A DNA stretch of 64,000 nucleotides from Siphonodentalium dalli (lineage: Eukaryota > Mollusca > Scaphopoda > Gadilida > Siphonodentaliidae), in contig CP136061.1 of the NCBI GenBank assembly GCA_032622095.1, positions 250,119,582 through 250,183,581 on the forward strand. Direction: 5' to 3'. The position numbers were made by a program, and so were the translations under genes. The notes beneath the pieces are model-generated. The model was given only the letters and a program-made list of their open reading frames with translations. It did not search any database and had not been told where the DNA came from. Below are positions 13,075 through 23,806 of the stretch, piece by piece (position 1 is the first letter of the stretch; each line of letters opens with the position of its first letter).

Positions 13075-13181
13075 CAGTAATGTCCTAAATAATCGACTCC
13101 TTAACCACAGAAGAATTATGGGTAATTTTTCCTGATTTAGTCAGAAATATGGCTTGTTGCCGTTCATTGGATAGCTCTCAC
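13075..13181. mobile_element. P-family half element
   Basis: Left arm only, from TA-CAGTAATGTCCTAAAT to GCTCTCAC. The right arm is absent. Confidence 0.8.
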
Positions 13182-13497
13182 TCTACATTTATAACTGAAG
13201 GGCTAGAATAAATTTACTAAAGAAAGCATTAACCTATAGGCTGCTGTACATCATAACTGAGTTCGGATTTAAAACGTCACGCTGTGTGCTATGTATCGAT
13301 ACTGAGTACGAACCTAATTCAGCACACTAGCAGTCGACCATTACTCAAAACTGGAACTCAGCGATTGGAACAATTGTATCTCAAAGTTTCAAAGAGTGTA
13401 TGATGTTTCACGATTTTTAATGATAATAGCCTTTCAACTGAATAAGTCTTAGGTTTTCGTGATATTACCGTTATATTTTTCCACTTTAAAATGGCAA
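13182..13497. other. unassigned sequence
   Basis: No supportable feature. Confidence 0.5.
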
Positions 13498-13700
13498 TAA
13501 CGTCATCGGCACAGCAATGGCGTCATTAACAGTGAATTGGTTAATATGACTGGGAAATGGCCATAACGTCATCAGCCCAGCAGTGGTGTCATAATGTCAT
13601 TAACAGTGAATAGGTTAATATGACTGGGAAATGGCCATAACGTCATCGGCCCAGCAGTGGCGTCATAATGTCATTAACAATGAATAGGTTAATATGCCCA
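13498..13700. repeat. ~74-bp tandem repeat, 3 copies
   Basis: Copies start with TAACGTCATC at 13498, 13564 and 13638 and contain ATTAACAGTGAATAGGTTAA. Spacing is 66 and then 74 bp. Confidence 0.85.
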
Positions 13701-13717
13701 TTGCCTAATTTAACTGG

Positions 13718-13822
13718 CAAGTCTTGAAATAGTGTCTGACATTTGCAGAATGAGTTCCCCAGAGGGAGCATTTAATGACGCTATCCCATACGGCGTGCTA
13801 ATGTCACCAAATTCACCCTCTG
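13718..13822. mobile_element. M-family left half, fused to P
   Basis: Starts CAAGTCTTGAAATAGTGTC and runs through the foldback block to CCCTCTGG, where it switches directly into P sequence. Confidence 0.8.
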
Positions 13823-13966
13823 GAAATATGGCTTGTTGCCATTCATCAGAAAGCTCTCGGGGAGAGCTTTCCGATGAATGGCAACAAGCCATATTTCCGA
13901 CTAAATCCTGAAAAGTTACCCATAATTCTGCTGTGGTTAAGCAGTCGATTAATTAGGGCATTACTG
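13822..13966. mobile_element. P-family right part
   Basis: From GGAAATATGGCTTGTTGCC through the palindrome centre to GGCATTACTG-TA. The outer left arm is replaced by M sequence. Confidence 0.85.
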
Positions 13967-14243
13967 TAGCTAATGTCCGATCAATGTCGTAGCATTATGG
14001 CAGGACCACTATAGCTACATGTATGGTAGTGAAAAGTTGGTTTGTAAGTACCGCTGGTTGAGACTCGGCAGGTACAACAGCATGGGGCACTCACGATTCA
14101 TCAGCTCCTTCTCCGATCGATCAATTAGTTCAATTCTCCCTTGTGCTTTATTGATTGTTAAAGAAGTAAAAAAAACTATTTCTACAGTACTGCAGAATTA
14201 AGTATTGGCATTTCACCACACAGGACACACAAGGTCAAGAATC

Positions 14244-14351
14244 GCAGGTGAAGTTGGATTTATTGAGCCTTAACAATTAATATTGGCCAGGGTTTACTGC
14301 TGGTTATCATTTCGCCATCGATTTAACACACCTTTTCACCTTCAAGTTCTG
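14244..14351. repeat. ~100-bp local dispersed repeat, copy 1
   Basis: GCAGGTGAAGTTGGATTTATT to CACCTTTTCACCTT with TTAATATTGGCC inside. Related copies lie at 14775-14872 and 15245-15345; all three are in the same orientation and have partly complementary ends (GGTGAA and TTCACC). Confidence 0.8.
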
Positions 14352-14558
14352 TTGTAAGATATGGAGTTCCTTGGGGGCTTGGAACACCACAGAATACAGG
14401 AGTAAACCTCTCCAGTCACATAGACAAATACATGTATGTGAAATAAACCTAGACACACATTCTGAAGTGCCATGTGGAAAATTTTTAAGTCATCTAAATT
14501 AAAAGTAAAATGGTAGTATGCCTAGTGTTTTAGAAATTTAGAATATAAAGGCATACTA

Positions 14559-14729
14559 CAGTAATGCCCTAAATAATCGACTCCTTAACCACAGAAGAAT
14601 TATGGGTAACTTTTCAGGATTTAGTCGGAAATATGGCTTGTTGGCAACAAGCAATATTTCCGTCTAAATCCTGAAAAATTACATATAATTCTGCTGTGGT
14701 TAAGGAGTCGATTATTTAGGGCATTACTG
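14559..14729. mobile_element. P-family MITE, centre deleted
   Basis: Both TA-flanked ends are present (TA-CAGTAATGCCC and GGGCATTACTG-TA). The inner parts of both arms are missing, leaving 171 bp. Confidence 0.88.
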
Positions 14730-14774
14730 TATCTAAATTAAACCTTTCTTTTCATTTCACACTCAAGAGTTGCA

Positions 14775-14872
14775 GGTGAAGTCGGATTTATTGAGCAATA
14801 ACAATTAATATTGGCCGGATATCATTTCACTATCATTTTCACGCACCTTTTCACCTTGAATTTGCAGTAAGG
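14775..14872. repeat. ~100-bp local dispersed repeat, copy 2
   Basis: Second copy of the GCAGGTGAAGT...CACCTTTTCACCTT repeat. Confidence 0.8.
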
Positions 14873-14978
14873 CCCTGACCATATATGTGGGAAATATACA
14901 TGACAAATTTCATGTTTTAAGCCATGTTCCTTTTAGATACTTCCTGAGAATGAAATAATACGTATGAGTTGGAAATCC

Positions 14979-15115
14979 CTGCCCAGAAACGCTTCTATCA
15001 ATTAATATCATTGTAAACATGTGTTATATAGTTATCGGGGTATAAAATATTTATTATACCATAAAATATTCAAAATAAAATCAATATTAATTGATAGAAG
15101 CGTTTCTGGACAGGG
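14979..15115. mobile_element. F-family short foldback
   Basis: CCCTGCCCAGAAACGCTTCT at the left pairs with AGAAGCGTTTCTGGACAGGG at the right. Longer relatives are at 47940-48383 and 50330-50729. Confidence 0.75.
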
Positions 15116-15244
15116 GTGTTCAATTAATATTTATTATTTTTTAAACCCATGAAACTATTTCAAAATGGAGCCGGTATGGTGGTCGTGTACCCTGTCTTAA
15201 TTTATCAGGTCGGCATCTCTTTTGCCACAATGGCATAAAACAAT

Positions 15245-15345
15245 TGCAGGTGTAGTTAGATTTATTGAGCTTTAGCAATTAATATTGGCCGGGTTATAAT
15301 TTTACCATTGATTTTACGCACCTTTTCACCTTGAGTTTCTTATTC
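15245..15345. repeat. ~100-bp local dispersed repeat, copy 3
   Basis: Third copy, beginning GCAGGTGTAGTTAGATTTAT. Confidence 0.8.
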
Positions 15346-15388
15346 AGTCAATATCGTTTCGTTTTGAGGATAAAGGGTCTGTCGCAGG

Positions 15389-15641
15389 CAAGCCTTGAAA
15401 TAGTGTGTCTGTCATTTGCATAATGAGGTCCCCAGAGGGCGAATTTAGTGATGCTACCCCGCATAGCGGGCTAGCATCACAAATTCACCCTCTGGAGACC
15501 TCATTCTGCTGAGGTGTAAGCAGAATGAGGTACCCAGAGGGTGAATTTGGTGATGCTAGCCCGCTATGCGGGGTAGCATCACTAAATTCACCCTCTGTGG
15601 ACCTCATTCTGCAAATGACAGACACACTATTTCAAGGCTTG
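15389..15641. mobile_element. M-family MITE (short foldback form)
   Basis: 253-bp palindromic element, CAAGCCTTGAAATAGTGTG to its complement. The flanking octamers GTCGCAGG (left) and GTCCCAGG (right) match at 7 of 8 positions, consistent with an aged 8-bp target duplication. Confidence 0.88.
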
Positions 15642-16188
15642 GTCCCAGGAAGCTATTGAAATTGGTTCTTTATTTTAAGTTGTATAAAAATGTGATCTGG
15701 GCTCATACACTTACCAAGCTGATCCAATATGTTAGGAGTCTTATCAATCGAAATTGCTCTCTGTGAAACAAAAGCAGCTAGACTATTGGGAAAAGAGTAG
15801 TTTGTATTGATGCCTATGTGGTAAACTAAATGGCTCGTACCATTGTTTGGTCTTTGATTACTAGTTACATGGAATTCTGTTGATTGATTGGGGTTATTTG
15901 GCCCGGAGACCTAGGATGACACAGTAAAGGCGGGTCCTTATTTCCGATGTGGTCCCGTCTAGGTGTTTTGTTTACAATTTTACGGATCGGAGTTCTCTTG
16001 CCCGCAGTGGAGTTTTTTATATGCACATAATACCCCGGGTGTAGTACACAGAACAGCCATTAATGTTTGCATCCGATCCGACTTCGATACGCTATAGCAC
16101 CGACCTGCACACAACACTAGGGGGAGGAATTACCACATGTGGGGTGGTCTGTCTGGACACAGCTAACTGAGTTTTGCAACTGAGGTTG
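15642..16188. other. unassigned sequence
   Basis: GC-richer patch near 15890-16140 (GGTCCTTATTTCCGATGTGG). No open exon or repeat partner inside the window. Confidence 0.45.
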
Positions 16189-16212
16189 GATTCGAACTCA
16201 CGATGAAATTAT
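16189..16212 (-). other. possible Pol III B-box of a truncated SINE
   Basis: The minus strand reads GTGAGTTCGAATCCAACCTC, a close match to the tRNA B-box GGTTCRANNCC. No A-box is found upstream, so this is at most a SINE remnant. Confidence 0.35.
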
Positions 16213-16254
16213 TGTGGAGAAACGGGTGTTTGTGATCTTCTTTTTTTTGTAAAG

Positions 16255-16345
16255 AAATAAAAAAAATCATTTTTTTTTAAATTTAAATCAGATTTTTTTT
16301 ATTTAAATCAGATTTATTTTATTTTAATCAATTTTTTATCTAACT
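16255..16345. repeat. AT-rich low-complexity repeat
   Basis: Repeated TTAAATCAGATTTTTTTT-like blocks, about 2.5 copies. Confidence 0.7.
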
Positions 16346-16563
16346 GTCATGGAAATATATAATCATGCAATTTTTCTGATTAATGAATGTTCTAAAAGGT
16401 TTTGCTTATTATATACATGGCTGAATTAATCAAGTTCTATGATTGTATACCAATCAGACATGCAAATATTATGGAAGTACAGATATAGTGACCATACCAA
16501 CTCTGTGGAGAAGGTTCCACTTCACTGCATCTCTGTGAGTGGCTTTATATAAGGAAGAATTAG

Positions 16564-17044
16564 ACATCAAGGCACCACATTCCATAACTATCAAACATCA
16601 AGGCACCACATTCCATAACTATCAATCATTAAGGCACCACATTCCATAACTATCAATCATTAAGGCACCACATTCCATAACTATCAATCATTAAGGCACC
16701 ACATTCCATAACTATCAATCATCAAGGCACCACATTCCATAACTATCAATCATCAAGGCACCACATTCCATAACTATCAATCATTAAGGCACCACATTCC
16801 ATAACTATCAATCATTAAGGCACCACATTCCATAACTATCAATCATTAAGGCACCACATTCCATAACTACCAAACATTAAGCCACCACATTCCATAACTA
16901 TCAATCATTAAGGCACCACATTCCATAACTATCAATCATTAAGGCACCACATTCCATAACTATCAATCATTAAGGCACCACATTCCATAACTATCAATCA
17001 TCAAGTCACCACATTCCATAACTATCAATCATTAAGGCACCACA
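16564..17044. repeat. 31-bp tandem array, about 15.5 units
   Basis: Unit ATCATTAAGGCACCACATTC + CATAACTATCA, with AATCATTAAGG/AATCATCAAGG/AAACATCAAGG variants. It ends directly at the TTAA border of the D element at 17045. Confidence 0.97.
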
Positions 17045-18753
17045 TTAACCCTTTCTATTCTAAATGGATTCTCCCACTCAGTTAAATAGTTTACATTGGA
17101 ATGGTCTATTATTCATCTGGAGGGGTTTTCAGATGAAAAAGAAAGAGTTAAACTTATTATCTGAATATTTCCAATGGGATAACTACTTATCAATGATGCT
17201 TTAGTAAAGAAAGGGTTAAACTTATTATCTGAACATTTCCTATGGGATAACTACTCATCAATGATGCTTTAGTAAAGAAAGGGTTAAACTTATTATCTGA
17301 ATATTTCCCTATGGGATAACTACTTATCAATGATGCTTTAGTAAAGAAAGGGTTAAACTTATTATCTGAACATTTCCTATGGGATAACTACTCATCAATG
17401 ATGCTTTAGTAAAGAAAGGGTTAAACTTATTATCTGAACATTTCCTATGGGATAACTACTCATCAATGATGCTTTAGTAAAGAAAGGGTTAAACTTATTA
17501 GCTGAACATTTCCTGTGGATAACTACTCACCAATGATGCTTTAGTAAAGAAAGGGTTAAACTTATTAGCTGAACATTTCCTGTGGGATAACTACTCATCA
17601 ATTATGTTTTAGTATAGAAGGGTTAAACTTATTATCTGAACATTTCAAGGGGTTAAACTTATTATCTGAATATTTCCAATGGGATAACTACTCATCAATG
17701 ATGCTTTAGTATAGAAGGGGTTACATTTTATTATCTGATAATTTCCTATGGGATAACTACTCATCAATTATGCTTTAGTATAGAAAGGGTTAATCTTGTT
17801 ATCTGAACTTTCCCTATGGGATAACTGGTCATCAATGATGCTTTAGTATTGAAAGGGTTGAACTTATTATCTGAACATTTCCTATGGGAACTACTCATCA
17901 ATGATGCTTTAGTATTGAAAGTGTTGAACTTATTATCTGAAAATTTCCTATGGGATAACTACTCACCAATGATGCTTTAGTATAGAAAGGGTTAAACTTA
18001 TTATCTGAACATTTCCTATGGGAGAACTACTCATCAATTATGCTTTAGTATTCAAAGGCTTAAACTTATTATCTGAACATTTCCTATGGGAACTACTCAT
18101 CAATGATGCTTTAGTATTGAAAGGGTTGAACTTATTATCTGAACATTTCCTATGGGATAACTACTCACCAATGATGCTTTAGTATAGAAAGGGTTAAACT
18201 TATTATCTGAACATTTCCTATGGGAGAACTACTCATCAATTATGCTTTAGTATTCAAAGGGTTAAACTTATTATCTGAACATTTCCTATGGGAACTACTC
18301 ATCAATGATGCTTTAGTATTGAAAGGGTTGAACTTATTATCTGAACATTTCCTATGGGATAACTACTCACCAATGATGCTTTAGTATAGAAAGCGTTAAA
18401 CTTAGTATCTGAACATTTCCTATGGGATACAGTCATACTACTCATCAATGATGTTTTAGTATAGAAGCGGTTAAACTTATTATCTGAACATTTCCTATGG
18501 GTTAACCACATCATTAACCCTTTCTACACTAAATACTAAAGTATTCATTGACAAGTAGTCCCTAAGTAAATGTTAAGATAATAAAATTTCAACAAAATTA
18601 TTATCAGAATATTTCCGACTATGCTCTTGTTTCTGTTTTTCTGCCTGTCGTCTGCTCTTATCACCTGAAAAACCCTCCAAATTAATAATAGACCATTCCA
18701 ATATCTAATTTGATAACTGAATGGGAGAAACCATTCAGAACAGAAAGAGTTAA
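17045..18753. mobile_element. TTAA-family D element expanded by internal satellite
   Basis: Left end TTAACCCTTTCTATTCTAAA with AATGGTCTATTATTCATCTG. The right end, read on the complement, is TTAACTCTTTCTGTTCTGAA with AATGGTCTATTATTAATTTG, so the element has long inverted ends. Its interior is replaced by the 68-bp array. The right TTAA (18750-18753) is shared with the adjoining A element. Confidence 0.8.
17140..18505. repeat. 68-bp array derived from a D-element terminus
   Basis: About 20 units of GGGTTAAACTTATTATCTGA...CATTTCCTATGGGATAACTA...TGCTTTAGTAAAGAAA. Unit starts at 17213 and 17281 give the 68-bp period. Each unit matches the right end of ordinary D elements (for example 37290-37371), which finish in AGAAGGGTTAA. 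Confidence 0.95.
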
Positions 18754-19160
18754 CCCTTTACCCAACAGAACGGCCCTGTGCCAATGCATTCTCTTATATA
18801 TGCGAGTCGACCATAGGTCGCCTCGCATATATAAGAGAATGCATTGGCTTAACACATTAAAAATTATAAAATTGTTAAAGAATGTAAGAAAAAATGGTAA
18901 AAAGTGTTAAAAAAAAGATTTTTTTTAGGCCAATGCATTCTCTTATATATGCGAGGCGACCTATGGTCGACTCGCATATATAAGAGAATGCATTGGCATG
19001 CATTGGCACAGGGCATAACTGTAACCATCACAATGTGGTCAAGGAGCCGGTTCCAATGATATCCATATTTGTATGGTTCTATTGAGACAGACCGAAGATA
19101 TTTTAGGCTGTTGAAGCTTTATTTGGCCGGTTTTGGCCGGTTTGTTGGGTAAAGGGTTAA
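18750..19160. mobile_element. TTAA-family A element (copy 3)
   Basis: Complete ends with TTAA. It carries a duplicated GCATTGGCAT stretch at the second hairpin and a doubled TTTGGCCGG near the right end. It is inserted at the terminal TTAA of the D element. Confidence 0.9.
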
Positions 19161-19587
19161 ATCATATTTTAATATACTCTTCCTGATTATTTTTCCACCT
19201 GTGAAATGAAATAATGTTATTTTAGATTGGTTTATACTGCTATCTGGTGGTTATATTTTATGCTTGATAGGAGCCTTGTAACTTTGAAATATTAGCTTCT
19301 CCATCAACAGATTAACGGAGGCGAAAGTATGGCATTCTTACACCTGAGCGCTAATACTCGCTTCCTTTGATCTTCATTTAATTTGCTGCATTCCATTTGA
19401 GTTCATTCCGCAATCAAAATTGGGGATGGTAAAAGTATATGTTATTTTGTTATTTCCCAAGCAAAAGCAGATTTCCAGTTGAGGTGCAAAGCAGCTCTAA
19501 TTACAAATAGAGACAAAAATATAGATTGGATATATTTTCTAGGCAATATCTAGATCATGTCATGAATCTCTGCTCCAGCATGATTAT
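19161..19587. other. unassigned sequence
   Basis: No supportable feature. Confidence 0.5.
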
Positions 19588-20040
19588 AGCGTGTCTGTCA
19601 TTTGCAGAATTAGGTCCCAAAAGGGTGAATTTAGTGACATTATCCTACATAGTGGGCTAACATCACTAAATTCACCCTCATTCTGCTTAGGCCTCATCTG
19701 CTCTGGAAAGTTTCTTTATTATCAAATTTCTATAGAAACTTAGATTTCTTTTTATGTTTACCCATACCATAGTATGGTAAACATAGTGTCGTGCGTCCGT
19801 CCGTCTGTCTGTCCGTAGACACTTTACGCATGGTGCGATAACTCAAATATTTTCTATCTGATCGGAACCAAATTTTGTATATGAATTTCTCAGCACAAAA
19901 GACAGACCGAGTTCGAAATATGGGTTTGATCCAACTATTTTTAACTGAGTTATGCCCCTTTTTCGAAAAAATATTTACTCTTAAAAAAAAATTTTTTAGA
20001 TTTAATTCCTTGCTAAATTAAAAAATAAATAAATAAATAA

Positions 20041-20652
20041 GGCGAGACCAATTTTATTACTTGGATTACGAACGCGCCGACAACAAAAATCGAAGAAAAA
20101 AAATAAATTATTTTGAAAGCAAATAATGTTTTCCGGATGTATGTATAATGTGCGGTCCGTTTCTGTTTGATACTTTGCCGTATTTTTTAATGTTTCCGGC
20201 TTTCGGTATTACGCGCGATCCGTTATTTATACCGGTAAACGTTTGAGATTTTAAACTACTGAACTATATCCGGTTTACGATGTATTATTAAAACAAACTA
20301 AACCTTTTATTAAATATAAATATTGTTATAAAATACAGACCTGGTCTGTATCTTAGTATATATTTCCATTCATGACGGCATCTATGGACGCTTTATAATA
20401 TTGCGTATCATAATATAAATGCCATTCATTTCTTAATTCAATGTAACATCATTTATTATAATACCGGGTCAAATGGAGGTGGTCAAAGATGCATTAATAC
20501 CCTATTTATAAATGCTCATCTAAACCAATGATATGGAATACATTCATTTGCTTACCATATTGTCTCTGGTACCAGTCAGATAGTCATGTTTGTCTGTATT
20601 TGCTGTCGATATTCCAATATTCCAGCTGATTTACTAATAATTAATTCCAAAA

Positions 20653-20689
<37 letters not shown>

Positions 20690-20755
20690 CCCCTCCTGCA
20701 TCTACAGATTTTCATCCTCAATGTTCGTAATCCAAGTAATAAAATTGGTCTCGCC
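20041..20755. mobile_element. TIR element with 33-bp perfect ends and TAA duplication (Harbinger-like)
   Basis: The left end GGCGAGACCAATTTTATTAC and the following 13 bp are perfectly complementary to 20723-20755. TAA flanks both sides (20038-20040 and 20756-20758), which fits PIF/Harbinger-type insertion. The 715-bp interior has no ORF. An uninterrupted T-run of over 30 bp lies near 20657-20690. Confidence 0.85.
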
Positions 20756-21431
20756 TAAATGAAAATAAATATATTATTTTTTTTTATTTTTTTTTTAAAT
20801 AATTATAAACAATTTTTTTTCTTAAAGTTAACAAAATTTGAAAAACTAACACCATTATAACTCTGCCAAGGGTACCCCGAGTCACCACACCAAATTTGTT
20901 TTAATCAGTCCAAAATCTTGTGTTATGTACTGGTAAATTTGTTTGGAGCAACATTAAATCCAATTCACAATTCCATCCCATGCCTTTGGACTACTTAGCT
21001 ATTGATAAGGCTATATTATTTTCTGATGTCTCTTATGCCAATGTGCAGATAATCTGATAAAGAAAGCTATGGTATTATCTAACTTAAAATAAAGATTCAA
21101 CAATACACATCACATGATATTAACAATAGACTTGAACATCTTTGCTGCCTGGCACAGCTGAAGATATCACTCTACAGATGGTCTGAGGTCATTATAAATG
21201 TTGGTTTAATAGAGATGCCAGCTTTCCTGTGATTTGTTGACAGCTAGGTCTGCTATATAATTGATATTAATGGGTCAGCAGTGAAGTGGCTTATCTTGAT
21301 CTATATTGTTGGTAGAATTTGATACCTTATCATTGTAAACTTAAATTGGACTCTCTTAACCCAAGTATTCCATGTCCAGGTCACCTTTCACATTTAACCT
21401 GAGGCTGCATGTGGTGGTGTTGCATTACAGA

Positions 21432-21467
21432 TCCTGTACCAGTGCATTCTCTTATATAAATGCGAGT
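21432..21467. mobile_element. TTAA-family hairpin fragment
   Basis: CCTGTACCAGTGCATTCTCT then TATATAAATGCGAG: half of the hairpin module shared by families A, B and C. No ends are left. Confidence 0.6.
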
Positions 21468-21886
21468 GACCCTTAAATTCCAATAATTTGTGTTATGAAC
21501 ATTTGTCTATAATTGTACATAACAGTATACTCTATAATTCAACACCAAAACTCTCATTTATGATTCCGATCATAGTAATTTACTATTGCCAAGGGATGGG
21601 TTATCATCTGCCGATCGTGATCGGCCTCTCATTTAGTTTAGTTTCTCTATATAATTTCCCGAAATTGGCAGATGACACATTGCATAATCGAGGTTCCCAA
21701 TGGGTGTTCTCCATTTGGGAACTTCAATCTGAATCTATGTCTCCCATAGATGAGGCCATGCAGAATGAGGTCCCCAGAAAGTGAATTTGGTAATGCTAGC
21801 CCGCATCACTAAATTCACCCTCTGTGGACCTCATTCTGCAAATGACAGGCACACTAATCTCAGACTCGCTCCAGCTACACCCATAC

Positions 21887-23741
21887 CAGAGGCGTTATTT
21901 CGCTAAAATCCGATTTGGATTCTGGATTCAGATTACAGATTTGTCCCCGTACGACTTGGTTCGGCAAAAGAACAGACCACAAATTTGCAGAATCAGTAAA
22001 CGAACAGACCGTAATCCTAATTTCGTGGTAATCCGATTTGGATTCGGATTCCGATTACGGACTCAAATGTTCGTAATGTAAACAAACCGAGATTCCGCCA
22101 CCTCAGAGTTTAAAAACACAATAAAACATAAGAATCCGTCTCTTGTGTACAAATTATTGCAGAATATAAACGATCTATATCAAAGAATTTTAAATGCGGA
22201 GACAAATTTGTTTTATTGAATGTAAACTGGGAGAATATTACTGAAATTAGCCAAATAATAACGCTATTGATAGTAACGCTGGGGGAGCACTTCGGTTGAT
22301 GGCAAATCATTGTTGATTGTCACTTTCATATGTCCATTTCATAATTCCATCCTTAAAATACCGCCCGAACACATGTCGATTTCGAATTCGGCGGATACGT
22401 CACCATTGACCGAATTCATATGAACCTGCATGGATATGTCTTCTGCTGTGTTCGTTATTATAATGTTTCTTCTTATTCAAGAAATAGTAGGATTATATGG
22501 TATCGATGGATTATCAGATACACGTATGTACTATCATCTAGTCTTAAAGTTATAGCAATTTTAACATGTTTTGTTTCGTTAAATGCAGTCGTTTTGCGCA
22601 ATAGTCTCTGTATAGACAACAGACACATGTTCTAGGGACGTGGCTAGAAGTTTCCTCAAATTTCCGGCCAACTGCACCCCCCCCCCCCCCCCCCCACATT
22701 GAACTAAACATCAATCTAACAGGTTCGCAGAATTCAATTTGCTCTCCTTGGAAATATCCAATCTGACAAACACTAAGATTGGAAAATTACCAACTTTTAC
22801 TGGTTGAAAAAAATCAAACAATGAGAACAATGCCAACCTATATATGGTGTCAAATTAATGTCCAACTAATGTTGTGTCATGCATGAAATTTCCGACTGCT
22901 GGAATGTACCAAAGTTTAGTTTAGATATATTTATTTCAAATATATGTCAAATTTAGATAACACATGATATATAACACATACATTTGTTTATACATACAAA
23001 GGAATTGGGGGATAAGTACTGACTCACTTAAGGGTACACCCTCTCCCATATGTTATTACACTGAAAAAATAAATAATTAGTAATGGCAAAGCAACATGAC
23101 TACCAAAACAAGTTGAACATATATACAGATCACTGGACACCCCCTCTCTCGAGTTAGTCATAAGTTTGTATATGTATTTATTTAAAATCGGGTTTGTTTG
23201 TTGCGTTTGTTGGCTTGTACGTATCATTATTTGAAACAGTTAGTCAAAATAATCCTGATTTTCCTCACGTATGAATGACTGCACAGCTTAGCAAATTGTA
23301 CCAAAGTTCGGGGTGGGGGTCGAGACACCCAATCAACCCCTGTCGCCACGTCCCTGTTCAACTGACAAGTTCCGTGTGTTCTTCACAACATCTTCGGAAT
23401 TTGATTCAGGAGGCCTAGAGCTGTCATGTTTAGATATGCTTGCCATCATCAATAAACACACTTTAACTTGAAAAAAAGATGCGATTAAGTCGGATTGGCA
23501 GCAAATTATGTGCCGTGTATACACACATAGAAGAACAGCATGACTTTCACAACAAACATGCACTTTATAAATATAAGATACAAATGATACTTGTGTCAAA
23601 TACATGAGCCATGTTTGACGCTGGGGGAGAGATTCGGAGACCACGTGGATTTCAAAATCTGACCTAGAATCCGAAATTAGCTCCGCCCCCCGTAATCGGC
23701 TTTGGATTCTCAATCCGGATTTTAGCGAAATTACGGCTCTG
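21887..23741. mobile_element. hAT-like non-autonomous element, CAGAGSCGT ends
   Basis: Left CAGAGGCGTTATTTCGCTAA is complementary to the right end, whose complement begins CAGAGCCGTAATTTCGCTAA; identity continues through AATCCG. Subterminal ATTTGGATTC motifs occur at both ends. No matching 8-bp flank is found. A minus-strand open stretch (23333-23713) is not assignable. Confidence 0.7.
22633..23355. mobile_element. nested hAT-like element, AGGGACGTGGC ends
   Basis: TAGGGACGTGGC at the left and GCCACGTCCCTG at the right. A C-run of about 22 bp lies near 22677-22697. Sequence similar to its TGAAATTTCCGACTG region recurs at 60795-60815, before a GCCATGTCCCTG end. The target duplication is unclear. 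Confidence 0.6.
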
Positions 23742-23806
23742 TGAAAGCCAGGTTAGAAATTCATGGCATGATCCAAGGACCAGACTACAGTAATGCCCTA
23801 AGTAAT

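Larger units (their letters stand above)
19754..21631. mobile_element. HINE-like element, copy 3
   Basis: 5' hairpin GTTTACCCATACCATAGTAT-GGTAAAC, then CCGTCCGTCTGTC simple repeat and a block with GATAACTCAAAT, CGGAACCAAATTTTGTATAT and GAGTTCGAAATATGGGTTTG. The 3' end is GCCGATCGTGATCGGCCTCTC, itself a hairpin. It is interrupted by the TIR element at 20041-20755. Confidence 0.65.
19588..21868. mobile_element. M-family long-form MITE split by nested insertions
   Basis: The left foldback block (19588-19753) and the middle plus right block (21632-21868, ending CAGGCACACTAATCTCAGAC) are halves of one M element. They are separated by the HINE-like element at 19754-21631. The host reading TTTCTTTTTTAGTTTAGTTT is restored when the insert is removed. 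Confidence 0.75.

Noticed and set aside
23333-23713. 126-codon minus-strand gene
   Set aside because: It lies inside and across the ends of hAT-like elements, with no recognisable domain or conserved splice structure.
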